From: Rhizoclosmatium globosum
Taxonomy: Eukaryota > Chytridiomycota > Chytridiomycetes > Chytridiales > Chytriomycetaceae
DNA: 64,000 nucleotides
NCBI GenBank assembly: GCA_002104985.1
Contig: MCGO01000066.1
Location: forward strand, 124,001 to 188,000
Direction of reading: 5' to 3'
Part shown: positions 1 through 11,251 of the stretch, one piece after another
Numbering within the stretch: the stretch's first letter is position 1
Layout of the letters: every line of letters starts with the position of its first letter
Made by a program: the position numbers and the translations under genes
The notes under the pieces: model-generated
Seen by the model: only the letters and a program-made list of their open reading frames with translations
Databases searched by the model: none
Told to the model about the DNA's origin: nothing

Positions 1-2120
1 TCAAGAAAACTTCAATACCTTCAAAATCTTGCTAAATTTAACCACAAAGTTCGTGAACGTACAAACGAGAACAATCGCCACGATTGCCATGGACCAATGC
101 GCTCCTTCCCAACACGTGCCTACTAATTCGCTATGATATTCTCCATGGTGCGTGGACAATCGACAGTCAAATACTTTGGAAAGCATTTCGACACTTGGAT
201 TGTAGAAAATGACGGCAAAGTTGGGCAAAAACTCCGCAAGGAATGCATGAAACTTTGTGAGACTCATGAGTTTTTGCGGATAATACGTTTCCATGATCCC
301 GTGTCCGTAAATTGTATAAAACATGCATACGATCCAAATGAGGACAGAAAAGTTGAGGAGAAGGTAGTAAGGGAACCAATCGAAGATCAACCCGATATAA
401 CTGATGATGTCCAAGTAAATGTTCTTTTGAATCACGGTGGATCGCGTCAAGCAGAGATACAAGACTTGAAAACATGTGAAAAACTGGGTGACGATTCCCA
501 ATACATTTTGCAATGTGAATGGAATCTTGCCAGCTTTCCTCGCTGCTTGTAGTTCTTCTTGCTCTTTCAGATCTTCCAACTCGTCTTCGTCGAGCTCGTC
601 GTGAGGAACCGAACTTCGTTTTATGTTTTCGCCAGTTTGAACTTCACTGTCGTCTGTATGCGAGACAGACTGTTCGGAGAGGTATCGCTTCATATTTAAA
701 GCAAAAGGAATGGCGTTACAAAGGATAAGACTTGCGTAGAATAGTATGTACAGGAATGAGCTTATTGGTGATGCAGCAAACTTGTCGTGATTGTTCCAAA
801 ACGTCACTGAAGTCTCCCATTCATATTCGCTTGTTCCTATATATATTTTTCAGCATCTTTGGTTGAAGAAAATGATCACTCAACTGTTGGTGTAGAAAGC
901 AACTTTCTCTAAATCACCCATCAGCTCTTCCATTACGTTGCGACGATTACAGGTAATCAAATTAAGCGCCTGTAAATTTTTCGACAAGGTGGTACCAGCA
1001 ATAGGGACAGCGCCAATATCCGTAATATCTTGGGAAACTGTTGTGTCAGTGAAGACGAATTGGAAGAAATAGACCATCGCCTTCACTCGATCGCACTCAG
1101 ATTGATTTCCAGGGCTGAAATAGTAATAATTCTCTCGTAAAAGCGTGTGAGATACGACGGTGATTGGATAAGCACTTGGTACGTTAATGTCAAATGGTAA
1201 TATAAAATTGTGTCGAGTGAAGGGAAGATTAGACGTCATGCCTTCTATCGCTGCAATCACATTGGTTGGCTGTGGAGCGCTGAGGGTCTGGTTCGCATTG
1301 ATGACGAGTGCGATACTAGCAGGCAAACCCAGTGTCACAGCTTGTTTCACAGTTTCTATCGCTATATAAGCTATTGCATATCGTAGCGTAGAAAGTGTGT
1401 AAACCATCTCAATCGCGGTATATGCCAACGTCGTCCCTTTCGGCCATTTTGGGAAAGCAGAAGCACCAACCATTTTTTTGAAGGTAGTTGAGTACTTTCC
1501 GAGATACAGACTAAGTATTAAGTTTGTGGGCGTAACATCTCCTCGCCTAAATATTGATTTCATTCATCCATCAGTCAATGCGGCGATAGATAAACACTGT
1601 CATCACATACCCAATCACTCGAATGGTTTCGTTTGGCAAATCAACGTTGGGGTTCAGAGCCTTTATTGCCGGATCATTCCACATTGTTATCGCTTGACAG
1701 AAAATGTCGCCCAACACTGGTCCGTTCAGAACCAACTGCTTGTCCTTTGGGAAACCTGGAATATTGAACGCGATTCCAACAGCTTGGCCAATAAACGGGA
1801 TCAAAATATTTCCATAATGGGCAGGAACTCGAGGATCGATGTACTTCGTTGCATTTGAAGGCAGACTATCGTCATCTGGAAGAAAGTACTTTCCATCGTC
1901 AGCAGATACATCAACGTCAGTTGCAGCAAAAAGATTATAGCCCGCAAAGAATTCAGATTGACCAAGTGTGTTCGATCCTGGCCGGAAATCCAAATCAGGG
2001 ATATATGACGACTGTTGCTGAAGAAGATATTCCTCAAAGCGAGAGAACCCGGCCTGGTAATAGTGCGTAATCAATGAAGAACCCGACGCGTTTATTAAAA
2101 GATGAGGAATCGAATCGTGG
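1..2120 (-). pseudogene. PstS-like ligand-binding / multi-TM membrane protein, 3' part (split by retrotransposon)
   Basis: This is the C-terminal part of a receptor-like membrane protein. Exons read on the minus strand are 2120-1611, 1546-885 and 836 to about 1, with introns at 1547-1610 and 837-884 whose phases join cleanly. The first two exons match PstS-type phosphate-binding proteins: NASGSS near the start, GSNTLGQSEFFAG, IPFIGQAVGIAFN, then IFCQAITMWNDPAI and LNPNVDLPNETI. The last exon has about five hydrophobic helices and an acidic loop, EDELEDLKEQEELQ. The frame stops at 1-3, but a possible donor (AAG, GTATTG) lies just before, so the gene probably continues left of the window. The coding frame is open to 2120, where the LTR begins; the missing N-terminus is at 30530-30745. 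Ligand and signalling output are unknown. Confidence 0.72.
2117..2120. repeat. Target site duplication GTGG, left copy (outer element)
   Basis: GTGG directly before the LTR start TGTCAGG. The same four bases follow the right LTR at 30530-30533. Four-base duplications are within the usual range for Ty3/gypsy integrases. Confidence 0.85.
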
Positions 2121-3211
2121 TGTCAGGAGTTCCTGACAAGGAGTTTGGATAATTTACGTTTCGGCAATTTCGAAGTTTGTCGGAAGGGGTACAGGAAGCC
2201 GAACCTTTCTTATTTGAGTGGCTACTCAATTTCTTTGAGTGTCAGGACATGTTACTTGATAGCAAATTGGTTTTGCAAAAATAAAACAGAAAGTTCCCTC
2301 AAAAAGACAACAGTAGACTGTAGAGCCAACAGGTCTCTTTGAGGCATTCCAGAGGCCACTTGTCTGTGGATCATTAGGACATGATCGATTCAAGTCTGGA
2401 TGCCGGCTGAGGACAACCCGTCCCTAGAACCCAACCAGGTTGCTGCCAGACAACAGTTGCCAGTTCGCTGGGAAAGCAAGTCAATCCAGGCCAGGAACCT
2501 CTTTTCACCATGGGGCTCTTTCCCGAACGGAGGGATAGTACCCTTGGGAACCGGCCCAACCACGGCTCCATGGTCAAGGGGATAGAACACCGGCGTGTGT
2601 GAAATCCTAACAAGCACCCCCAACCAGTGGTATGCAAGCCAGTACTACACCACTCTCTCCAGACTCTGGGCTAGGAGAAACCAAGGCGCGGGTCCCTAAA
2701 ACGGATATACAGAGGCGACTGGTCAAGCTCCTTGGTGCCGATGAGCAAGCGATTCAAGCTGTCCAGTTGGGAATGTGTAAAGATCAACCAACTGAGTAGC
2801 AAGTACCGCGGTCCCAGGAAAGGATATTCGGGTGGATCACAACGGACCGGAACGAGAGCAAGGTGGTGCAAGTGCAAGTCTCGATGGTGCTCTAGTGGTC
2901 ATCGAGATGGCAAGTTTTGTGGTTAGGAGAACCAACAACAGATTGCAAGGTGAGTGTAAAGGTGAGTGCGAGGCGGTGCCGTTGTTATCTTTCTTTATTG
3001 TTGTTTTATGTTTCTATCCCATCATTACTGTTAGTTTTCTCTTTTAGATGTTGATGCAGGTATAGTGCTCGAGTCCTCATGGGCTTGTAGTGGCGACGTC
3101 CGGGGCCATCGGAACTGTTGTTTACAGTTCTGGTGAAATTGGCGGCTACAAGCGAGGGATGAGGAGCGCTGCCGGGAAGATACCGGCGAAAAGACCCCGC
3201 AAGTCGTGACA
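2121..3211 (+). repeat. Left LTR of outer element (1091 bp)
   Basis: Starts TGTCAGGAGTTCCTGACA, a perfect near-terminal palindrome, and ends CGTGACA, giving TG...CA ends. The copy at 29439-30529 has the same length and looks identical by eye. Near its 3' end there is a strong intron signal: donor GTGAGTG at 2950 and acceptor CTCTTTTAG at 3047. Small ORFs inside are considered spurious. Confidence 0.93.
2950..3047 (+). other. Candidate intron inside the left LTR
   Basis: Donor AAG/GTGAGTG and acceptor TTTTCTCTTTTAG define a 98-bp candidate intron with a pyrimidine-rich end. The same intron is in the right LTR at 30268-30365. It would be spliced from transcripts starting upstream in the LTR. 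No splicing evidence can be seen from sequence alone. Confidence 0.45.
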
Positions 3212-3214
3212 TTT

Positions 3215-3227
3215 TGGGGGCCTCACC
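3215..3227 (+). other. Primer binding site, outer element
   Basis: TGGGGGCCTCACC lies 3 nt after the left LTR. Binding sites in Ty3/gypsy elements begin TGG and pair with a tRNA 3' end. The inner element has a similar site, TGGGGGCCCAACACC. I cannot name the tRNA without the genome's tRNA set. Confidence 0.55.
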
Positions 3228-4907
3228 TCATTATGGGGATGATGGCCGATGTGACCTCTACTAGACATGGTAAAGTATATGTGAACACTCATTCACTTTC
3301 TCGCAACTCGTTGCGAAGATCGCTGGTTTATCCAGTGATAGCTCAACCCAGAGCTTTGGCCACCCATAGCCTTCATTTCATTATTGTTAATCATATGATC
3401 ATAATAAAGCTCGGGAGAGCACCAAACTCAATATAACTATATTAGGATTCACTCGAACCCACCCGAGGGAAGGAAACGCTGCTCCTTCGTCTTTCGAAAC
3501 CTCCGTTGTTTGTTTGTTGGGCGGGACGGATCCCGAACACCTTTCAAAACCTCTTGTCAAAAGTAAACAACTGTTGAAAGTTGCCCTAAATCCTCTCGCT
3601 CTCCGTCGCAAACTGGTGCCGTTGTCTGGTTTCTGCTGTATGGCCTGCGGCACTTATATCCCAAACACCGGCTTAAACTCCAGTAGACATTGGAGCGACG
3701 AGAACAAGGGCTCAACAAACGACGAAACTCAGAATCGAAAGAAGGTATCTTCCTCCCCATTCCCTTTTAAAACTCTATTCGTTTTTCTTCACTCAAAACC
3801 AACGTCCAACCGACGACTGTTCGAGCGACGACGCCGAAACCACGACAACACTCGGAACTACGGCGATACTACGAAGCTCAAAGCCGCTTGTAAGTTGTTC
3901 TTGAAGCTGTCTCTAGTTCTCTAACTCGCTCTCGAACCATACAGGAACTCACCTTACGAACTACGTGCCTCACCCCACCACCAACGTCCTTGTTACGTTG
4001 CCGCAACGCCCTCGCCATTGCGGGCTGAGCAGAAACGAAGACTTCAAACCGGTGAGCCACGTATGAACGGAGAGCCCCTCACCTTTCATCATATCTGACC
4101 TACTGAACCACCACCAGTTCAACGACGAAACCAGAACGACGACCAACCCCGAATAACGATGCCCGCGGAACAGCGTGGAACACCAACGAAGCCAACGTCG
4201 AATGATTCAGGTCAGTTCACCCTCGCCTACGACACTGATCTAACTGTCTATTCGCACTCACTTCCAACTACATATCCCCACGGCTACCCCCTACTGGACT
4301 ACCACTCACTGTCGACAAACTGGACTTTATAATGAAGGTAACTATCACCCACCCCTCTCTCTCGGTGCGGAAGATCTCTCGGTGGAGAGCTCTCTTCCGC
4401 CATTGACTCATCGGTGGATGAGCTGTGACAACGTACCATTCCCTCCCTCTCTGAGTGTAGAAGATCTCTCGGTGGAGAGCTCTCTTCACGTATCTTACTC
4501 TCCGGTGGGGGAGAAGGTGCATATACTCTACTCGGTGCGAAGATCTCTCGGTGGAGAGCTCTCTTCGTGCTATTGACTCGTCGGTGGACAAGCAATAGCA
4601 GCGCACCACGCCTAAGCCTTTACCCAACTCCTACGTGTAGTTCACTCACTCAGTCCTGTATTCAGATAAGGACGAGCGCTCATGTAAACTCATTCGACGA
4701 CGAAACAATACCGGAACGATCCAACCCCCAATCGAGTCAGGCAAATCGAGTCCCTTTATGAGTCGCTTTGTTGAATACGAATCGTAACTAGGTAACTGTA
4801 TGATGTATTATTGATGGAGAGACTTCTATCACTCCCTCCCACTCCCTCGATGGTAATAAACATGATTCCTTTTATCACTTTAATTTCTTTACTCAAAACA
4901 AAACAAT
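3228..4907 (+). other. Long leader of outer element, no convincing gene
   Basis: About 1.7 kb between the primer binding site and the first plausible ORF. No ORF here has recognisable coding character. The notable content is the hairpin array at 4367-4599. Polypyrimidine stretches and GACGAAAC-like short repeats occur around 4110-4150 and 4700. Confidence 0.6.
4367..4599 (+). ncRNA. Array of six GGTG-loop hairpins in the retrotransposon leader
   Basis: Six hairpins alternate in two types, each closing on the loop GGTG. Type 1 has an inner stem CTCTC/GAGAG, a small asymmetric bulge, and an outer stem: 4367-4400 (outer GCGGAAGA/TCTTCCGC), 4460-4487 (GAAGA/TCTTC), 4538-4567 (CGAAGA/TCTTCG). Type 2: 4407-4422 (CTCATC/GATGAG), 4498-4513 (CTCTCC/GGGGAG, one G-U pair), 4569-4599 (GCTATTG, CTCGTC, loop, GACAAG, CAATAGC; one mismatch). 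Type 2 stems change sequence but keep pairing, which supports RNA structure. The position suits a packaging, dimerisation or translation element; that role is inference. Confidence 0.55.
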
Positions 4908-6221
4908 ATGCCATACTTCATGATATACGGATCCACCCCATTCCAAGTCAGAGGTCCTTCAATTGTCGACGAACTCATCATCGGTATTATCGCCTCGCAA
5001 GACATGGAACGATGCTGGAACCCCAATTGCACCAAGCACAATGCGAAGACAAGATACTCCGTAACTGTGCGCGTTGCAAGCATGCGCGATATTGTTCGGT
5101 CCGATGCCAAGAGATTGAGTGGCAACCTAACAAGCACCGGGACATTTGCCGCCCACTGGAATACGTCAAAAACAACGAAAACTTTAGACGAGCTCTAATT
5201 AGAGCCTTTGTGGAAGGAGCGGTGGACGAGTTCAAAGTCCGCTTCATTCATTACTTATAGTGAACAGCGGAATAAACCAAAATACAACTTTTCACCATTT
5301 AAACTAATGTTGATTCAATCTAAACACAGTGAGCAGTTGAGGAAGAGGTGAACACTGCGGTGCCGCCGGAAAAACAAGATCCGAAAATTCCCCACCAGGA
5401 ACATTCAAAAATATCCCCAAAACTCTTGGCAATGGAGAAGAATACTACCCCTTTGAGTACATGAAGGACGCAATCCTCCAGACTACGCCCCGGAAGGAGA
5501 GCAACATCCGCCCCACCAATTCTGGCAGCGGATCCAACCAAGTCGGGATTGGCTACTCTGAGCTTACCTACAAACCTCGTTGTGGGTTCTGTTCTGGCAT
5601 GTTCGGTCATGCTGTCCAGAAATGCCACGACTATTGTGGCAGTTACTTCTGCGACGCAACCCGTGCTAATTGCAAGGCCCGTGCCTATAAGGAGCACATT
5701 CAAAAGTGCGGAAATCCAATGGCTAAATTCCTCCAACAGCTGGACTTGTCATTTAAGAACTCGAACGAAGCCCACTTGATCAAGACGGACGAGATGTTGG
5801 AATGGGCCAATCCGGATTTCTTCAAAGCGTTCCGAATACAACCAACAAGGCCGCAACTAAGGGCAAAGAACCAGCCGCAATGGTACCATACAGTCAGCAT
5901 GGATCTGAATCCTCTAGATCGGAAGCCGAAACTCAGACGAACTCTCCCCCTCCGACCGTCCCGGCCGTGCGTACCAAAAGCACTATTACTAAGACCAGAC
6001 GAGATCCATCCCCTAGACCCGGCCCATCTACTCGCCCAAGGGTTTCGGACCCTCTCGACGAACTGTTCCCGAACGGCAATTATCCCCCTGTCGACGATGA
6101 TCGCTGCAATAACTGCCAAACAAGAATTCTGTATCGAGAATATAACTGTACCTGCATGGATCAGTTTGAAGAATCGGACTTCTCCGAAGTTGAGCACTGG
6201 GACAATGAAGAAAGAGATTGA
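4908..6221 (+). CDS. MYND-type zinc finger accessory protein of outer element (frame-broken)
   Basis: An accessory reading frame before gag. It starts MPYFMIYGSTPFQV at 4908. A MYND-type ladder spans about 5013-5150: CWNPNC in one frame, then CARCKHARYCSVRCQ, W and H-x3-C in the next, so there is a 1-nt frame break near 5050. A second finger of the same style spans 5581-5709 (C-x2-C-x9-C-x3-C-x4-C-x6-C-x7-H-x3-C). The best continuation is in a third frame from about 5835 to 6221, with a third small Cys cluster (CNNCQTRILYREYNCTC) and an acidic end. An intron may lie at about 5260-5335. MYND fingers usually bind proline-rich peptides; the role here is unknown. Exact exon structure is unresolved. 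Confidence 0.5.
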
Positions 6222-6498
6222 GTGCTCGAAACATCCTCAAACTGTATTCACCACAGCTACCATTAAAACCCCTTCATTTGATATATCTCCCTTATTCAAA
6301 ATAAACTACGAATGAACTCCGTAATTATTGCAAGTGGACTTATAGTAGAAGAAGGACAAAGACGGCCCGAAAAGTCCATTAACACTCAAAACCCCAGACC
6401 GGAAAAAAGATCAGGCCACCAAGGGAGGAAACGCAAAAATGGAGATAAAGGAGGCTACCCGAAAAGAAAAAGGGCTCATTTAAATTACTCCGAAAACA

Positions 6499-7643
6499 AT
6501 GAACAATCTCCCGAGTACTCCAACTATTTCCCCAACCGACATGATCGGAAATGGACACCGCCAACTGCCTTCGTTCAAGAAGCGCCCCGTTGAACCAGTC
6601 ACTCCACCGGGCCCTGACGAGTTCATTCCCCTGAACAACGAGTCTTCCCCCGAACCACCGGCCGAAATCTCGGACAAGCAAGACCCAGAAGCCCGAGCAA
6701 GAGCATTGAAAGCTTATCATGCGAAGATCACCAAGAATAGAGCTCGCCAGAAGGCCAAGAACGCCAAAATCCTACACACGACTGCCCAGTCTGGTTCTGG
6801 GGCTATCAACAGGCTCCCATGTTTGTACCTTTTTATTCTTGTCTTTGTTTCTTTTGCTTTGACTCCTGTCCTTGGACACGGAGATCAAACCGGCCCACAC
6901 CATGGCCCTACCCCTACCCAATGGGAATACAACAATATTAAATGTTATCAAACTCACCTAGATCACTTGGATCGCGCCGCTCAACTCAACACAAGATTGA
7001 ATGCTGCCGGTATCAACGCCGAAGCACACCTCTCGAAGAAAAAGAAATTCATGGCGTTGTTCAACACCCTCAAGAGTAGTCATATTGACGAAATGGCAAG
7101 AAAAGAGGCCACTAACCTCAGACGTGCCATGAGACAAGAGGAGTATATCACAAGCGCCATTGCTTATGAACAGCGCAGAGACGAAGGTGAAATGATCTGC
7201 TGCATTATCAATCGTATGAATGGTCTAACAAAATCAATTGTACAGAACGTGGCACCATGGTTGGAAGAATCGTCAGCGTTCCAACCGCTCTTGCCTTCTA
7301 CACGTCCAACGAGCAAATCAAGAACAGTTTCGGTCTGTACAGAACAGTTGAAATTGAACGCCTCACCCCAGTCGAACGCGAAAATGTATACAAGCCTATC
7401 CTCAACGCCTATGAGAAGTACAAGGCTGATCAGGAGCTCTACAACACAATCAGCGACCAACTTGACGATATCTTGTCCACTGCCGGGTCAGATTACCCAG
7501 ACCAAACTAGCACTGCGCGTCAATCACCAACACAGGCTCCTGGAGCCCCCGCCGCAATCCCAGGAAACTTGGATGTCATGCTTTCTGATTCCCTCAGTAT
7601 GGATGATGGAAGTGATATCTATGACATCACCAACAACCTCTAA
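6499..7643 (+). CDS. Hypothetical helical ORF upstream of gag (outer element, frame-broken)
   Basis: Starts MNNLPSTPTISPTDMIG with a proline-rich stretch containing PDEFIPLNN, then a charged helical region. Coding quality moves from the first frame to another near 7250, where VERENVYKPILNAYEKYKADQ follows, and ends at 7643. A hydrophobic insert at about 6820-6890 has a GT...AG boundary of 63 nt and could be an intron. The inner element has a related motif, NPEFIPVNDREDGE, near its 5' end, so this is probably a gag-proximal accessory or matrix-like protein. No function can be assigned. Confidence 0.4.
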
Positions 7644-7855
7644 CAACTCACTCAGTATTCAAACATTGATTTATCCCAAATTAGAGAGCGATTACATCAT
7701 TTATTATCCCCTACTACTCCAAATAAATTTCCTTTCCCAAATCCTCATTTGGACCAGCACGAAGAAAGAAATCCAAAATTATCTTAACGTTTTTTCCTTC
7801 CAAAAAACATTGGCTCTACTTCTGTTGACAACACCAACAACAGAAGCCACGAGCA

Positions 7856-10524
7856 ATGTCCAAGAGAACTACTCGCGCCAACAGTGGCAGCTCCAGGTAC
7901 ACAATGTGCCATTATTCATCACCATTACTCTAGTCCTAGCTATTACTAGTCTCATATTAATCCATCACAAACTTAGCCTCGCGCGTACGACTATCAAACT
8001 ATACGATCGTACCATCCTCGTTCTCAACAACAAGTTTGCCACCCCTAACGAAGAAGAACTGCAACCCCAGACAATTGCCGTCCTTGCCGACGCCCTCCGT
8101 CTCAATTTCCCGGACCAGTTCAAGGATTTCATCGAGGACCAGAACCAAGAACCCACCGTCCGCGAAGTTGTTAACGAAGCCCTACGCTTGTCCCTGAAGT
8201 TCGACGATGGCCAAGTACTGACTGTGAAAGGATTCAATACGTTCGATGAAGCGTATGCTTTTGCAAGAAATAGACCAACGGATACTTTGTTGGAGCACCA
8301 AATTGGCATTAGAAACGCGAAGGAACGTTTGCTAGGTGCCCAAGTCATTGGAGCTTTTCCAAACAGCAGCGCCGACACACCCCCGCCACTGTCTGCAACA
8401 AGTGCTTCTTCAAATGCAAGTGTACCAGAAGACGAGGCAGATTCTATCACCGTACCGCACTCTGCATATCACACACCCGTAGGCAAAGGAGTCCGCTTTT
8501 CGACATTGCCAACAGTTACAAGTGCACCCCCGAGAGTACCAACTACTACTACCATTGTCCCACCGGCAACCAACATTGCTACAAACCAACCAGCTAATCC
8601 TGTTACGAGTACAGTTCAACAACCCCAGGCTACTCATATTCCGGTTCCTGCCCAACCAGCTACTTACGTAGCAGCACTTCAGCAAACTGCTGTAACTGCA
8701 ACAACCACTCAAGTTGCCAACCCAGCTCCGCAACCACCAGTAGTTGCTTATCAAGCTATTGGAACCGCTAGACCGTTGAACGAGAAGGACGTGATTGCAT
8801 CGATCACTACAGACCTTCCCTACTTGGAAAGTAAGACTGCTGCGAGATGGTGGAATGATGTTGCTGAAGCAAGAGACACTAACGTTGGAACTGGACTCCC
8901 TTTCATCTCGGACGTGGCATTCCTTAATGCCCTCGGACGAGGAAATATCGAAGGCGATCAGTCCGCAAAACAGTTCAAGAAGGACCTTCAACGTGCTGTT
9001 TCCTGGAAGGACGCACACGCCCGATTGACTTATTGGTTTCTTGACAATAAGAAGCTCCGCGAAATGGGCGCAGAAATTGATGACTTCAAATGGGATTCTT
9101 CTGACCCAGACCTCGAAGCCGTGAATATCAAAAGTATGAACAAGGCTCTCCCGTCTGAACACCAGCGTACCCTCCTGGAACTCAAACGTGGCTTTTTGAA
9201 GAATGCTCCAAGTTGCCAAGCCAAAGACGACTTGTATGATGGAACTGAAGTCAAAGTTCCGAATCGCCAAACCATAACCAACTTCGAAGACCCAGTCGTA
9301 TCATTGGAAGACATTGCTAAGGCGCTTAAGACATCAAAACGTCATACAAACACCAAGGAAACTGATATTGAAGCGATCTTGGACCAGTTTATTGCGAAGC
9401 AGAAACGTGACCAAATCCGCGAACAACGTGACCAACGCGAACGAGACTTCAACCGTGACAACCGCCGCTCTGACAGTAGAGACCGACGCCCTACTACAAA
9501 CTACTCCACAGATGGAGAAGACTTGGAAAGACTTTACACAATGCTTCAACAACACGGCATTGATCGCAAACAACTTAGCTGCTACAAATGTGGAAGGAAT
9601 GGTCACTTTGCCAAGGAATGCCCCTCCGCTAGTGACATCGACCATTACTTCAAGAACCAAAAGAAGTTCAAGGAATGGCTCGAAATGACCCAAGAAAAAC
9701 AGTTAAGCAGTATATCATCGTTATCCCTAGATGAAGTCACTAATATGACCACCTATTTCAACTCGCAGATAAAGGACGTATCTGGAGAAACGGTATCGCC
9801 ACCCAAAAGCATTGATTTGAATCAACTAATACAACTCATTGATAATAGACTCGTCAAACACGCATTTGATATAACAAAACCGAATCAAGCTGCCGAAACT
9901 ATAAATCCCATAAAAAATGACTCTACTTTTACTTCTAGTGCACTTGAGAATAAAAAGGATTCAACTCCATTTACTTTTAATATCAATATCAACCAAAACG
10001 AATTGAACAATAAAACGACCACTGCACACCAACAACCGACGGACAAACCAGACCTGAGCAACTCTGTTCCGAAATCCGCCATAAAAACAGGCACGAAACC
10101 GAAACCTAGACGGCGACTCACCGTACTGAATCGTGTAACAAAATTGGAATACAACGCAGACGTGCAAAGAATCCACAAGAATCGTGCCGTACAACTACCA
10201 ACCTCAGACGTCGAAAGGAGCGTAAGCAACAGACTCACGTCAGACACACGCATGCCGAAGCCGAGCGAACGCATGTACACCGTTGCAAGGATATCTGGAT
10301 GGGTTCACGGAGTTTTCATCAACCGACTTATGCAGGACACTGGAAGCAATCACTCGGTCGTAACTATGACATTTTTAGACCAATTAGTTAACCCACCTAA
10401 GATAATCAAGCTCGATCGACCAGCATTCAACAGAGGAGTAACGGGAAAACAAAGAATTATCGGATTCTGTTATATGAGACTACTGCCGGGACAATACACG
10501 CCACATACTCTGGGCTTTATGACG
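7856..10524 (+). CDS. Gag and start of protease, outer Ty3 element (interrupted)
   Basis: Structural polyprotein leading into pol. The first ATG that fits is at 7856 (MSKRTTRANSGSS). An 80-nt candidate intron, 7897-7976, joins it in phase to the main frame (SLARTTIKLYDRT). A capsid-like region follows, with a Pro/Thr-rich linker around 8520-8760 and a zinc knuckle CYKCGRNGHFAKEC at 9580-9621. The aspartic protease active site is LMQDTGSNHSVV at about 10330. The frame is cut at 10524 by the nested element and resumes at 23600 with RFTVVQDMPEDIIIG. The uninterrupted polyprotein would run on to 28970. Confidence 0.8.
10521..10524. repeat. Target site duplication GACG, left copy (inner element)
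   Basis: GACG precedes the inner left LTR and recurs at 23596-23599 after the right LTR. Removing the element and one copy keeps the outer element's protease frame open (LGFMT then RFTVVQ). Confidence 0.9.
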
Positions 10525-11235
10525 TGTCAGGGGATCTGACGGAGGGAGGGTTGCGGACTTCTCTTTTACTCGTTCTTTATTTATTTGTTTGTTATCCGGT
10601 GGCTGTGTGGGAAGAAGCACCGGAAGGGGAAAATGTAAAAATAGAAACTACCTTGTGAACAAAGCAGCGTGCGAACGGGCTTCGTTGGTGGAGGGCGTCT
10701 GGAACAGGACGGGACGCCACCCGACATACTTGAGCGAGGTGGCCTAGGTACGTTTCTCCCCCTTTCGAGCGTAGTGTCTAGCCTGAGTGTCGGGTTGACC
10801 TCCTGTAAGGGATGGAAGGGAGGCACCATGACTGCAGGCATGTAAGGACAGGAGGGTTAGTACGGGTTTCAAAGCTGGATGGTTTCCCACCTACCCAGAC
10901 CCGCGCTACGGGAATAGGGGACTGATCAACGATCAACCGGGGATCACTGGACGGGTTCGGTGGATGTGGACCGAGGACAGTGATCGACTGCGGATGCGAA
11001 CAGGACGGCTTGCGACAGGGATTCGCTGTAATGTGGGCTTGGACCTACTGGACGGACTGTGGGAAGGAGGGGACTTCCACTGGCGCATCCGAGATGAGGG
11101 GATCGGTGATAAGGTGACGTTTTCCTTTTTTATGTATGATGAGTGAGATACTATTGACTACGTGCTAGGTACCGTTACGTCGGACATGGACAACCTGACG
11201 TGCTTGGCGACGGCCGAGCCGGTATCCCGGTCACA
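10525..11235 (+). repeat. Left LTR of inner element (711 bp)
   Basis: Starts TGTCAGGGGATCTGAC and ends CCGGTCACA. Identical by eye, line for line, to 22885-23595 (offset 12,360 bp). Confidence 0.95.
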
Positions 11236-11236
11236 G

Positions 11237-11251
11237 TGGGGGCCCAACACC
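11237..11251 (+). other. Primer binding site, inner element
   Basis: TGGGGGCCCAACACC starts one base after the left LTR, the expected place and TGG start for a tRNA primer site. The tRNA is not identified. Confidence 0.6.

Noticed and set aside
2374..3047. Several 60-90 codon ORFs inside the outer LTR (both copies)
   Set aside because: They overlap each other on both strands, have no coding character and sit in regulatory repeat sequence.
4374..4398. Hairpin array as hammerhead ribozymes
   Set aside because: The conserved CTGATGA and GAAA core elements of hammerheads were not found around the stems.
10581..10841. 86-codon minus-strand ORF in the inner LTR, repeated at 22941-23201
   Set aside because: Identical only because the LTRs are identical; Pro/Arg-rich composition typical of chance ORFs in GC-rich DNA.
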